Shown in pieces: positions 12,446-25,127 of a stretch of 64,000 bases of DNA. Source of the DNA: Carallia brachiata (lineage: Eukaryota > Streptophyta > Magnoliopsida > Malpighiales > Rhizophoraceae); the NCBI GenBank assembly GCA_021464245.1, contig JADCRB010000040.1, forward strand, positions 203,840 to 267,839, given 5' to 3'. Position 1 is the stretch's first letter; every line of letters starts with the position of its first letter. Position numbers and translations under genes: made by a program. The notes under the pieces are model-generated. The model had not been told where the DNA came from and did not search any database. It was given only the letters and a program-made list of their open reading frames with translations.

Positions 12446-14479
12446 AATTAAAGTTAGCGCTGGTAATGCCATCATTTCCAATTATGTCCCGCGGGAGACC
12501 GTTCGAGGCATTAAGCGAGTCAGCAAGTTCTGCTTCGCTACTGACATGGGAGCGTATCTGGGAAATCCACTTTCTCAGAACCGAAGAAACAAAGCCACAT
12601 ATGCCTACATTTTGGATAAGGTACGCCAGAAACTAAGCGTGTGGAAATCTAAGCTTTTGAACTTAGCTGGGAGAGTAACTCTAGCTCAAAATTGTCTTGC
12701 TTCAATTCCCATATATACGATGCAAACCGTCTGGTTGCCAGCTTCTATTTGTGATGAGTTAGACCGGATAACACGCAGATTTATTTGGTCATCAGATCAG
12801 GACAAAAAAAGAGTTCACTTGGTTAGTTGGGAAGTGATAACTCGCCCGAAATTCGAAGGTGGTCTTGGATTGAGACAGGCACGTTGGAATAATATTGCTA
12901 TGTTGGGGAAACTATGCTGGGATATACTGTGTAACAAAAACAAAATTTGGGTCTCAATGCTTCGACATAAATACTGTGATTCCTCTCGTGCTATGGTCCC
13001 GTGTAACTCTCATGCATCGATAACCTGGAAATCAATCACTCATTGCTTTGATCATTTAGAAGATGGGTTTGGAATCCGGGTGAGCAACGGTAACAGCACT
13101 TCCTTATGGCATGACAGGTGGCTGCTGGGCAAGTGCCTTGCCGAGGTGGTGCCAATGATTGACCCAAGAGAACTACATGCTAAGGTCAGTCACATTATCA
13201 ACAATGGGAGATGGGATCTGGATGTCCTGTCCACAATAATATCACCAGCTAGTAAGCAAATGATTGAATCAACTCCATTGCCCAAATATGTGGTTTGTGA
13301 AGATTCAGTGGCTTGGATAGGCAGCCAGGATGGCTCATATTCAGCTAAGACCGGGTATGCTTGGCTAGTTAATGGTTCTTCAGCTGGGTCACCGGATCCA
13401 ATATGGAGGTGGGTTTGGAAATTGAAAATCCCCCAGAAACTGAAAATGTTCTTGTGGCAAATTTTGAAAGGTCGCTTGCTGACCAATTTGGAACGATTTC
13501 GTCGTGGGCTTTTCACTTCCCCTTTGTGTGGGCGCTGTCTTGCAGGGGAAGAATCAATTATCCATGTCTTGAGAGATTGTACTTATGCTAGATGTGTGTG
13601 GGAGATGCTATTCCCCACAGGAGCTCCTGATCCCTTTTATAGAGAAGAAATACATGGTTGGATTATGAAATTTCTCAAAAATTTTGACACTTTGTTTGGA
13701 TTGCGTGCACCGGTATTATTTTTCTTGTGTGCTTGTTGGACCATATGGCAGGCTCGAAATGACGAAGTTATCAATGGAACTACGTCCAACAAATTTCTTC
13801 AAATACAGAAAATTTACGGCCTGGCCATGGACTGCAATATAAGCTTTCCGATAAAAGAAGTTGGCTTCAAGTCTCCTGTTATTGGCTGTGTCCTGGATGC
13901 CACCACAACATGGATGGATCAAGCTAAACATGGATGGTAGCTCAATGGGAAATCCTGGCAGAGCTGGGCGTGGGGGGATTCTTAGAGACTGTGGGAAGGT
14001 GGCTGGGGGGTTTCTCAATGTCAGTTGGTGTGACAACTAACATGGTGGCTGAATTGCTGGCCATACGAAGAGGTATGAAGATCGCATGGGATAAAGGGTT
14101 TCGAGCCATAATTGTTGAATCTGATTCCTTGGAAGCCCTCCGATTGATTGGAAAAAAGTTGGGGTCGGCTCATCCATCTCAAGTTCTTGTTGGAGATATC
14201 CAAGCATTGCAGCAACGACACTGGGAAGTTAAGTTTCAACACGTTCTGAGAGAGGGAAATGCCTGCGCGGACTACCTTGCAAAAATAGGAGCCACAAGTG
14301 CTGGTAGTGAAATTTTTACAAACGCCACCAATTGGGATACGAAACTTACTTGATGCAGACAACTACGGTGTCATGCATCCGACTATAGTTGTGCTCTTAT
14401 TCTGTTTCATTTTTTTTTCTTTCTTTCTAGCTTGTTCTTTCCTGCATCTTCTGTACCAAAAAAAAATTAAAGTTAGCGC
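12446..14479 (+). mobile_element. 5'-truncated LINE (L1/LIb-type) with perfect 15-bp TSD
   Basis: The 15-bp direct repeat AATTAAAGTTAGCGC occurs at 12446-12460 and 14465-14479. Between them lies about 2.0 kb of ORF2 3' end, a 3' UTR and a short poly-A (about 14458-14466). The insertion is a classic 5'-truncated product of target-primed reverse transcription. The perfect duplication suggests a fairly recent insertion. Confidence 0.92.
12462..14353 (+). pseudogene. LINE ORF2 fragment: RT C-terminus, zf-RVT, RNase H
   Basis: The frame is open from 12462, just inside the TSD, through the reverse transcriptase thumb region (ATDMGAYLGNPL, LNLAGRVTLAQNCL). Then comes a zf-RVT domain (WKLKIPQKLKMFLWQ; CGRCLAGEESIIHVLRDC) and an RNase H domain with its catalytic residues visible: MDGSS, AELLAIRRG, VESDS and CADYLAK. 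The polymerase core and endonuclease are missing through 5' truncation. Two frame changes break it: one between about 13845 and 13900, one at the G6 run 14005-14010, where one G too many separates GGILRDCGKVAGG from FSMSVG. Such RNase H-bearing LINEs are common in plants. Dead as it stands. Confidence 0.9.
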
Positions 14480-14856
14480 AAGGTTTAGTCTTTTGGGAAG
14501 AAGGCGAAGTTTCTTAACCGGGTGGTGTAAACAAATGGATATATTTACTAAAAATATGGTGACTTAGTTAAATAAAAATTTGTTGGAAGTTTGATATTAA
14601 AGTTCCTTACATAAACAAATTAAACTTGAGTAATAACAGGTTTAACTCTTGTTTCTTGTAAATAATTCATGTTGTTTAACGTATGCTTTATAATTGCTAA
14701 AAAATTTGTTTAGCATGCCATTATAAATATTTAGTAGGCTTATTTGAATTATAAAATAACTTATTTTGCAAATATTTTGCAAAATAAGGGTGAAACTGTG
14801 AGCATTTGGCCTTTTATAGATATGCTAAATGTGAGTATTTTTTATGTCAAAATCTC

Positions 14857-14901
<45 letters not shown>

Positions 14902-15251
14902 AATATATATATATAAGTAAATTTTATTTGAAGAAATATATTTTATCAATTTAACTCTTTTTATAAAAGATAATATTTATAATTTCAATAATTTTTATTA
15001 ATGTTATGCCATTCAAAAAAAGATTGAAATTTGACTTAATAAAAGATATACACGATTCGATAGTTAGACAAACTAAATTTGCATATTTCAAAACTCAAGT
15101 CAATTCACCTTGTTTATATCCCAATGTTCTACAATTCTTGCAATCTAAAAATAAACTAAAATCCCTTCTCCAAGTCTCGTGATGGTTCCATAATAGATTG
15201 GCTCGTGTTTGAGATCATGACTACAATCACTGCTAAGAGTTTTAGTGTAAT
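14480..15251. other. AT-rich DNA with compound microsatellite
   Basis: A (CT)n-(ATCT)n-(AT)n compound microsatellite lies at about 14859-14915. No gene seen. Confidence 0.6.
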
Positions 15252-15759
15252 TAAGGGTATGTTTGTTTGAGGGAAATTCAATTTTCGGATTTGGTTTTCA
15301 CGACTTTCTAGTGTTTTGGGTCAGAAATTTGAAAGATTTTAGAAAATCAAATGTTGGGCCATTGGACGAAAACTACATGCATTTATGGAAAACGACGTTC
15401 GCTTGAATTGAGCGGACGTCGTTTTTCGTAGGGAAACGTGGGGAGCACTGTTTTTAACACTGTGCTGACACTGTTTATACAGTAAAAAATAATAAAATGT
15501 AAAAAATAATAAAATAATAATATTTTTACTGTTTACACAGTGAAAAGTAAGACAATAATAATATTTTTTACTGTTTACACAGTAAAAATAATAAAATAAT
15601 AATAAAGTATTTCATTTTATATAATTTCATCAAATACATAATAATATTTTTAGCACCACAGCCAAACACCGTAATTGAAAATAAAATTCCAGAATTTCAT
15701 TGTTCTCAGTAAATGATATTCCAGAATTTTATTTTTATCAGCAAACAAACAGACCCTAA
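15252..15759. mobile_element. PIF/Harbinger (Tourist-like) MITE with TAA TSD
   Basis: The element 15255-15756 (502 bp) starts GGGTATGTTTGTTTGAGGG and ends, reverse-complemented, GGGTCTGTTTGTTTGCTG, a terminal inverted repeat of about 15 bp with one mismatch. TAA flanks both ends (15252-15254, 15757-15759), the 3-bp target typical of Harbinger elements. It is non-coding. Inside is a short inverted pair, ACGACGTTCGCTTGAATT and GAGCGGACGTCGT (about 15391-15425). Confidence 0.75.
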
Positions 15760-15922
15760 ATGTATATTACAGTTATAACAAAATTTTTAGGCCACCCTTA
15801 TTATATCACCAGTGTGCTCTTTTAATAGATTAGTATAACAGTCTTTATTTATTATTCACGATAAAATAACATAATCTCTTTTAATAAATTTGTGAAGCGT
15901 TGTTCTTATTTTTTTATATGTA

Positions 15923-15925
<3 letters not shown>

Positions 15926-15955
<30 letters not shown>

Positions 15956-15956
15956 T
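15926..15956. repeat. (TAA)n microsatellite
   Basis: About ten uninterrupted AAT/TAA units. Confidence 0.9.
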
Positions 15957-16658
15957 CAATTATTGACTGTAGCATCACAGTGTATTGTTGCCATTGCAGA
16001 CATGCTGGCCACATAAAATGATACAGTTGATTACCGACCATTCCTTTGACTTAAGGCCTGCTATTGATTGAAGATTACTTCTTTCATGTGACCAATCAAT
16101 GCTAAGCAAGTATTGGACAGATATGACGTCCAACGTAACATTAATATGCTTAAATGACATGTCGATACATTGCATTCGTGCGAAACTCATCTTATTTTGA
16201 TAATAGTTGACGACTAACACTTTAAGATTGATTGGCAATGACCATTAATAGCTCAAAATTAATGATTTTCCTGATCAGGAGATGAGACCAAAAATAAGTT
16301 ACACTTTTAAGTGATAGTTCGATAATAAATTGATATATATTTATATTTTAATTAAAAAAAAAGAGCGTATTGATGAGTTCTAATAATTGTTAAAATCTTT
16401 AACAGCAGAATCTCACTCGGTCTTATCAATAGTAAGATAATAGGTACGTCTTATAGAGGAAATTAGACAGTAAGTCTAAACGGTAAAAAAGTCAACACCG
16501 TTTAATAAGTGTAATAACCAATATATTTACAAATGTATTTTTTTCCCTCTGTTTAAGAAAAAGAAAAAGGACACAAAATAGACTAAGCGGAAGGATAAAA
16601 TTTGCAACATCAACCATCGGAATTAGGTTGAATTTAATCTAAAATTAAAGTAATTATG

Positions 16659-17139
16659 GGTGTATTTGATACACAAACTGAATAGTGCGATATAAGATAA
16701 TATATGTTAATATAGTATATGATAGGCTAGATTAATAATTTATCTTATATTTGGATGTCAACAAATAGTATATAATAATTATCCTATTTAATATTTAGAT
16801 GATATAAGATAGAATAGTATAATATATCAAAATTACTTTTTTACCTTTAGAGATAATTGATTTACATTTACTATTAATTTTAATATTTTTATTAAAAATA
16901 ATTAAAATTAAGTAATGAAATTAATATTTATTTTACATGTTATTATACATTATATTGTTTATAATTTTTCAATTTTGAATAATTTTTTTTAAATTAAGCA
17001 TTAATTTTATTTATACAAATAAATTTTAAAATATCAAAAAAAAAGATTAATATTTTTTTAATTTTTTGAGGAAAAATTAAATAACTTTTAAGAGATAAAT
17101 TTTCAAACTTATATGAAAAAAAAAGGAAAGAATGAGCAC

Positions 17140-17171
<32 letters not shown>

Positions 17172-17647
17172 GGCAGGAAAGAGGAGGGAGGGGAGAGAAA
17201 GGGAAGAGAGAGAGACGAGGAGTGAGAGAGAGAGAGAAGAGGGAGACAGACGAGGAGTGAGAGAGAGGAGGGAGGAGAGAGAAAGGAAAGAGGGAGGAGA
17301 GAGAAAGGAAAGAGAGAGAAGAAGAGTGAGAGAGAAGGGAAGAGAGAGAAGATAAGAGAGAAATGAATTTTTTAAATTTTATGTTAATATTTTAAAAAAT
17401 ATTTAAAATTTATTTTAATTAAGAGGATATTTTAATAAATATATAATATATTAATACTAATCTATGATATGAGACAGACTAGTCCATATAAGTTAGAAAG
17501 ATAATACTATCTCATATTTATGGAATAGTAAGTCTACACTAGTCTATCTTATACATATCTTATTAACCAACTAAATATGAGTTAAGGTGGAATAGTTAGT
17601 TATTAACTTATTCTATCATATCCTATCTTATGAAACAAACGCACCAT
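16659..17647. mobile_element. Probable MITE, about 1 kb, carrying a GA-rich tract
   Basis: The left end GGGTGTATTTGATACA and the right end (reverse-complemented) TGGTGCGTTTGTTTCA form a degenerate inverted repeat. The following 100-200 bp on each side are also roughly inverted copies rich in ATAAGATA and TATGATAG motifs. The target duplication is unclear (TAT is possible). The middle has a purine-rich block at 17140-17362. Confidence 0.5.
17140..17362 (+). repeat. (GA)n / GGGAGA purine-rich low-complexity tract
   Basis: About 220 bp almost entirely A and G, beginning with a pure (GA) run. The open frame it makes (Arg/Glu-rich) is a composition artefact. Confidence 0.9.
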
Positions 17648-17757
17648 ATATGTACAGTCTTTTTATCAGGTGTATTATACATAATTAGTATAAAAGATTT
17701 CATATTTTGAAACATTTATGTTTTGTTACTCTTTTTTTTAATCAACAAAAAAAGTAC

Positions 17758-17815
17758 TCGTAATATGTTGAACAGAATCGAGATTATCGTAATATGTTGA
17801 ACAGAATCGAGATTA
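17758..17815. repeat. 29-bp tandem duplication
   Basis: Two exact 29-bp units, 17758-17786 and 17787-17815, each beginning TCGTAATATGTTG and ending CGAGATTA. Confidence 0.9.
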
Positions 17816-19627
17816 GCGTTTGAGCTTTTGACGCCCTCCTTTAACTATCTTATAAGATGAACCCTCAATTTAATATTACTAGACTCAATTGAGTCTACCC
17901 TATTTAGTAACGATGTTATTGAATTTTGAATTCAATGTACCTTTCGTATATAATCCCCCTAAATTAAAGAACGAATAAAAAAAGAAGACTCAAATCTAAA
18001 TCGCGGTGGAAGAAACACACAGGAATACTGACCAGGCAATAAAGCAGCCACTTCAAGTGATTATATTTTATTAATCCATATTTGTAGTATATGTCAAAAC
18101 AAATATTTTTTAAAATTTAATTACGTGACTTATGTGCGTGATGGCCGACCCGAAGATGTAGGGGCCCACTCAGGCTTCCTCAGCCAAACCCAGAAAACTT
18201 GGGGCCCACGTGTGACTGCAAGACAAAATCGGTCTGCCTATTGTGTGGTCCGTATCACATGACCTGCCCACTACATTTGTAGTATTTTTTAGAATTAATA
18301 AATTTTTTTTAAATAAAATTTTGGTGTATAAAAAAAATAAATATTCATTTTGCCTTTTAGCAGAATTTGGTTCTTTAATAGAATTTTTTTAATTCAAACT
18401 GAATTAATTGAAACATAATATAATTTTTAAATACCGAAATTTAACACTCCAAAAAAAAAACTAATAAATCTCTAATTAATATGGCCAGTACTAATCATCG
18501 TTCTCATTAAAAAAAAAAAAGTCAATACAAATCAGCACAATTGCTGCTGATTGGGAGCTCACTCTAAAATAATTGTAGATTTAAAATTATTGAGTGTGAA
18601 TTTTAATCAAGATTAATTAATAAAAAAAACAATAAAAAAAACTAATCAATATGGTTAATATTCAAGACGGATAGCTGTAAGGCAAGAACAAATCCTTCAA
18701 AGATTGTTTTACCTTGCCTATAGTGCTTTCATGGCTAAATCTAAATCTGGGTGTTCAGAATAAAATAATTGACCATTAGATCTGAAAAGACCAAACTAAT
18801 GTTTTTGGTAAAGACAACAATAATAGTAATAATAATCTTTGGCCCACAAATCAAGTTAGGGCATGCAGTTTACAATGAGTGCCACCGCTCCTTGTGGGTA
18901 CATATTTCTGTCCCCTTGCAAAAATCATAGATTGCACTCATATGCTTGTTGAACCATTTATGTTCCATGTGGAATTTTCCTCGGATTCTTTTTCTCTGTG
19001 AAATAAATAATGCCGAAGAGATGCCAGAGAAGAATGGATCTGTGAAGAAGACACAATAATCCCATATTTTATGTCCTCTAGTTTTTCTCTTATGTCCTTC
19101 TTTTAAAAATTTTTCTAGTACAATTTTAAATACAAAATTTGGCAATACATTAAATATATATATATATGTAATATCTAAATTACTTGAATATTGGGTGCAC
19201 GGGAGAAAGAGATACTATGGTGATTTTTCTTTTTTTATCCTTTGGAATAAATATTTTAATAGTAAAGAAACGAGAGATTGATAAGAAAATAGAATTTGAA
19301 TCCCTGATATTTCAGTTGAAAGTTATTACTTTCAACTAAATATGTTGAGTGATCAATAATAATTTTTTTTATCCTATTTTTTAAAAAAATTTTAGCAATG
19401 ATGTTATTATATTAGGAATTTTCTAACTTTTTAGGCCTTGGCGTTTTTCGGATGGAATTTTTGGGCCCAAGGTTTCAAATAAATTTTGGCAAAAGGGTCC
19501 GCTCCACTCATCAATCTCCAACAGAGGTTGAATCATTCCCATCAAATGAACAAAAAAAAAAAAAAAAAGATTGAATCACTACCACTCGTAAAAAAAAAAA
19601 AAAAACAATGGAATTATGTGCTCAATA
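17816..19627. other. Intergenic DNA, no gene recognised
   Basis: AT-rich with several A-runs. A 91-residue minus-strand frame at 18870-19145 has no recognisable domain. No element boundary found. Confidence 0.45.
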
Positions 19628-20148
19628 ATTGCTCAACGGGGATAAGGATTTTTTTAGTCTTAAACCTTTAAATTTTTTTACGTTTGAGTCCTAAACATTT
19701 TTGACATTTCATTTGAGTCCTAAACTTTTTGATTTTCTACCAAATTAGTCCCTCTATTTAACAAAAGTGATCAATCTATTAAAAAATAATTTTAACTTTA
19801 CAAAAAATTATTTAAAAAATATTAAATATATGAATTGAATGTCTTTTCTATAAAAAAATATACATGTTGCCTATTTAATTCGTATATTTGTTGATTAAAA
19901 AAATATTTAATATGCATATTTTGTTGATGAAAAAAATATTTAACTCATGTATTTAAGATTTTTTAAATAATTTTTATTAAATTAAACTCACTTATTAATA
20001 GATTGACTACTTTTTGTAATTTAAAGGATTGATATAGTAAAAAATTAAAAGATTTAGGACTCAAATGAAATGTTAAAAAGGTTTAGAACTCAAACGTAAA
20101 AAAATCTAAAAGTTTAGGACTTTAAAAATAATTTATCTCATTGCTCAA
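19628..20148. mobile_element. MULE-type MITE, copy 1 (long inverted repeats, 9-bp TSD)
   Basis: A perfect 9-bp duplication ATTGCTCAA (19628-19636 and 20140-20148) flanks a 503-bp element whose arms are long inverted repeats of well over 100 bp. Each arm reads TTTTTACGTTTGAG, CATTTCATTTGAGTCCTAAA and similar from the outside in. The termini (GGGATAAGG; GAGATAAAT from the right) resemble Mutator ends, and a 9-bp duplication is the Mutator-superfamily signature. It is non-coding and could fold into a long hairpin. A diverged second copy lies at 29391-29883. Confidence 0.82.
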
Positions 20149-23100
20149 TGGGTCACATTCATTTGTAAGATAGGGTTCTTGAATACGTATACTTTCTTTA
20201 AAAGGCATAAATGATGATTTCGTTAATTATTCTGGCCAAAAAGAAATAATTTCGTTAATTATGTTTTACAGTGAAAAGCTAAAATTCTGTGATAAATGCA
20301 AGTAATTTCTATTTAAATGTGCAAAATATCAAGCATTTTCAATGTCCATGATCCATTGGACCAAAAACATAGGACATCCATAATCCAAATCTTTTGTTTT
20401 TCTTTTAGTATTTTGAAACGAGGGCGAGATATGGGAATAAAAATGTTCTCAAGTTTCTTTAAAATAAAAAATCTGCATGTTAATGTATCTATGTCTAACA
20501 ACACGATAATCCATTAAAAAAGGAAGTTCATAAAAAAAGAAAATAAACTTTTTAATTTTTTTTTGGCCTGTGACGACCACCAGTGGCCTCTCTCACTAAT
20601 TTGGTGACAAAGGTTGGGAAACTGAAAACATTAAATCTCATCGGAGATATAATTGCGAAATTGCCTTCGTTTACGCTCGAAGTCTACAATAACTTGCTTA
20701 CGAAATTGACTTTGTTTACCCTTGAAGTCTAATACTTAGGTATATTTAGATTAATTGTTAAATATTATTATTATTAATTACTGTTACTGATTACTACTAC
20801 TGATTACTGATTGCTGATTCTTACTTATTGCTACTGATTACTGATAAAATTAATGAAATATATGGTTAATTTTATACTTACTGTTACTGTTGAATAATAA
20901 AATATCTAATTTAGATATATAATTTGTATAGATATATCATATTAAAAATTTTATTTTTATATTTTAAAATAATATTTTATAAATAATATTGATAATTATT
21001 TTACTTAATTTTTAACTTATTTAAAAAAATATTAATTTTTATTAAATGATAAAAATAATTATATTTGAGATTTTTTTTATAAATGTTAATCTTAAAAAAA
21101 ATTGAAGTGAAAAAAAATATTATTTAATATAAATACTAATAAAATAAATTAAAATATCTAATTCATGTATCAAGTAAAAAAATAATAGTAAAATTATATA
21201 AATATTCTAAGGGTAATTTAGTCTATATAAATTATTATTAATATTAAAAAGTGAAAAATAATTTAAAAAGTAGTAAAAAGTAGTTTGAAACTATTTTTTA
21301 ATCAGTTGCTGTTAGGAAGTCAAATAAGAAAATAAGCAAAATTAAAAAGTAATACTAAAAAATTTACCAAACACCTATCTTCCTATTTTTTAAAAATGAA
21401 ACGCAAATGTACTCTTTCAAAAGTTAACCAAAATTAAGGTGGTAATCCGATAGTTAATCGATATATTTTCTATATTTATAATTTAAGTTCGAGTCCTAAC
21501 GTCTGTGTTTGAAAGTAATGTCCTTCTTTGATTACCAGTTTAACTGTGCTCGCACTGGTTGGTTCTAAATTTGATAATAGTTGTAGTCGATTTAAGAAAC
21601 GTCCACTCGGGTCCAACAGTACTCAGATAGTGAGTTTTTTTCTTATGAATTAGGTTGAATGAGGCACACAGAGGATTACTCCGACTTTTATTTACAAATC
21701 TAATGGCCGACATATTTGCGATAAATTTTTTTCATTTGTTCCAAAAAAAAATCACTAAATTATTTTTTTTTTGTTCAACGCCTCCCCTCTCTATTATTTT
21801 TTTGTATGGGTCGCTTTTCTATTCTTTTTTCCCCTTTTTGATAAATGTTCTCTTTTATATGTATGAAGTCTTGTCTTTTAATTTATCCCTCTCTTTTTCT
21901 TTACTTGATTTTGTACAAAAATGTTGCTAATATTATGTTTTTATGTAAAATATTATTTATTCAACATAAAAATATATTATAATTATAAAGATATACTTAC
22001 ATTTATTTACAAATATGGGCATACTCGTCATTCTATAAATATCAATTTTTTTAAAAAAAATTCATCACATCCACAAAAAATTATACTTTTTATTCATTTC
22101 CTTTTTTATACATTTCTAAAATATTCAAACAAATAATGCAAAAAATTATTTCCTTTCTCTGTATTTTTTTTCTCACTGTTTTCTTTCATACTTCACTTCT
22201 AATCCAAACAAGGCATCAATTTTAAATCAAATTTTCACATTGACTTTATTTTTTTAATAGTTTATTTTTGGAACTATTAGAAGTTAATATATCAACATGA
22301 CAAAATAGATTTATTTTGCCAAGAAAATAAAGTCGCTGTAAATTTTCTTTAATTGTAAGATTGCAGAGTACTCGCAATTTGGGGGATATATATGGCAAGG
22401 TAGTTATTGTTTACACGAGTAAAGACAATTAATACATCACACGCACATAAAAGAAGCTTTGTGGGTCTCATTTTATTTTGTTATTGTGCGTATATATGTG
22501 TTTTTTTTTTTTGGGTGTAAATAACAATTTCCATATAGCAATAAAATCATTAGCTTTTCTTTTTCAAATTTCCTTATAAAATATTTTTGTGATATTTGCC
22601 ACAAAATTCTATTTTAAAAAAAAAAAATTGTTACAACCTAAAATGTAAACACTGTGAAAAAAAAGCAGGCATCTCAGTATACCACTGTCTCACCATAGAG
22701 CCCCAAAAAAAGTCAGATTTATATGTCACATCTTTTGCACTAAAATACAAAATCTCTAAATTATAATAGAGTAAATTGTTACACCAAAATTTCCTCTTTC
22801 ATACAAGTGAAAACTAAATGGAATAAAAACACACACATATATTCTGAGTTTTTCCATGCCGTAGGAGACTGAATTATCGTTGTAAAAATTGGATCGAATC
22901 GGTCAGTTCGACTAATTCAACCAGTGATCGGTTAGGAGTTTAGTTCGGTTTGTGACTAATTTTTACAAAATCTCCAACTGGTTAAAACCAGTCAAAACAT
23001 GTTGAAATCAGTAAAAATTAGATAGGTTAGACAAGTCCAAATCAAACGAAAATTTATAAATTATAATTTAGCTTTAAATTTAATTAAAAATTTCAATTGA

Positions 23101-24798
23101 GTCTTCAAGTTATCAAAATTTTTAATTTAGTCCTTAAAATTAAAAAAATTAACATTTAATCACTATTTTTAAATATTATTTGTTTAATTACTTATATATA
23201 TATATATTATATTAAATATCAATTTAAATACCGATTTAATTGATTAAACATTGAACTACTAATGTTTTCAATAATCAATTCAGTTTTAACGATCTTGGAC
23301 TGAATATATCATTCGGAAAAATGGTTAAAATAAGAATCCGAGTTTTCCTTGATTTTGACAAGAAAAAGATCATCTCAATCCGATAAGCCCTTTTCAAACA
23401 AAAATACAAGAATGGAGAATCAGGAGAAGGAAACGACAGAGCTTTTGGGCCACCAGCTTAAAACATACAAAAGCACTACTGTATCAGTCTTAAATCGACG
23501 TCGTTTTCATCCTACAACAAATTCCTGTACGAAAACCTTTGAAGGCTTGTTCCAAAAATACAAGATACAATGCATAAACTATATCTCTCAAACTACGAAA
23601 AATTCCTTGACGAAAACATTGAACGTAGTGCATTAAACGTCATTCCATGCATTGTATTATTAACAATCATTGGTTTGTTGAATATTTTTTATTACACAAT
23701 GAATTATCATAGTAAATGGTAATTACACAAAACACATCAAAATGAGTAAATTAATAAATCCGTATATCTAAAATTGTAATATGTACCGAAATCCAACAAA
23801 TCAAACGATAACATGTATATTTTATACATGACACTTTTAAATTAGGGTTGAATGAAAGATTAATGTTACAGTTTAAAAAAATTTTCTTGGCTGCAAGTTA
23901 TGGTGCAACGAAGATTAATTTTATGGTTTGAATAATCTTTCTTAGACACAGTTTTTAACGGGTTCATTTACACAAGAAAATAAATAATTATGAAAATCGA
24001 TTTAATTTTTTGTTTTTCTTACAAGTATAACAAAATCAATATTATCAAATTTTATATAGAACTCTTTTTTTTTTTATGTTGGGTAAACTAGTATTTATAT
24101 ATCATGTAATATAAAAACCATGGAAATGTCGACTTCAACATACGCTCTGTGAAGGTAATTTCTGAGCAAATTATTTAGCAAAGTTAGGTGCATTATCTCC
24201 GAATCAGAATGTATTTTGAGAATCTCCTCCCTTGATATGAGAGAAATTCTCGTTAGTGACATAATATGTATAGCTATCCTAAGAGACGGCTAGTTTTGTG
24301 GTGTTATATTTTTTTTGTTATTTTTGTATTTATATTTTCCTTCAGTCATCATAAAAAAAATCGAAATAATATATATTTGTAAGATATAAGGTGTAGCATA
24401 CTAATATTTGTTAAATCACTGTAATCAACGTTAACAAATTATTATAAGCATAAAAATGTTTAATTTTTTTAAGATATCCACACTATATTTTTTTAACTTT
24501 CTTGACAAATCTAAATTGATAAACTTTCGTCAAAATATTCAACGATACATAATTATAAAAAAAAAATAATTTTTTTTAAACATTATAAAATCTACTACCC
24601 TATAAATTTAGTATAGAAAGTCAGCTCGCAGTAGTACGCCCAGGGCAATCTTCCTACGAGCAAGAGGAACTGTAGATGCCACTACTTTCCTACCATAAAA
24701 GGATAAAAAAAAACAAGATCTTGTCTTTAGGGCGATATTAACGAAATCTTAAACAAAAGATTTGAGTTGATGTCTTAATAAAAATTTAAGCACATAAG
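20149..24798. other. AT-rich intergenic DNA with probable old transposon debris
   Basis: No gene recognised over about 4.6 kb. 20735-21383 looks like a degenerate MITE: the left edge TAGGTATATTTAG and right edge (reverse-complemented) TAGGTGTTTGGTAAA are roughly inverted, with TTACTG-rich tandem motifs near 20775-20885 and no clear duplication. Around 21485-21515 GTTCGAGTCC matches a pol III B box without a good A box. 22880-23300 has 'AATCGGTTAG...AACCAGT' sequence typical of old plant repeats. Confidence 0.45.
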
Positions 24799-24877
24799 TC
24801 AAGCTTTAATAGTCCGTATATGTCTGGAAACACTTACGTTATCTGTGTGCCTCTCTACATCGCTTTCTTCATCAAAA

Positions 24878-24985
24878 CCCTCTCTCTCTCTCTCTCTCGC
24901 TCTCTCTCTGGCTCTCTGTGCTTTCTCATTTCAGACACACACACACAAACACACAACACACACACACACAGAGAAGCAAAGCACA
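24878..24985 (+). repeat. (CT)n and (CA)n microsatellites in a probable 5' leader
   Basis: CT repeats at about 24880-24918 and CA repeats at about 24934-24972, 150-250 bp upstream of the ATG at 25128. CT-rich leaders are common in plant 5' UTRs. Confidence 0.7.
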
Positions 24986-25127
24986 CACAACAACACATGA
25001 CATCACAAGATGAGCTTGTTGCTGTCTACATCTCTCTCTTTCTTCTCTCTGTGTCCTCAAGTTTCTAACTTTTTTTTGTGGTTAGTTTGTGTCCGAATGC
25101 CCTTTCATTGTTCCTACTAAGAGCGCA

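Noticed and set aside
12546..13940. Stand-alone functional protein of 464 residues
   Set aside because: It is the 3' part of LINE ORF2 (RT thumb and zf-RVT), 5'-truncated and frameshifted before RNase H.
17113..17355. Arg/Glu-rich open frame of 80 residues
   Set aside because: It is the translation of a GA simple repeat; no start context or domain.
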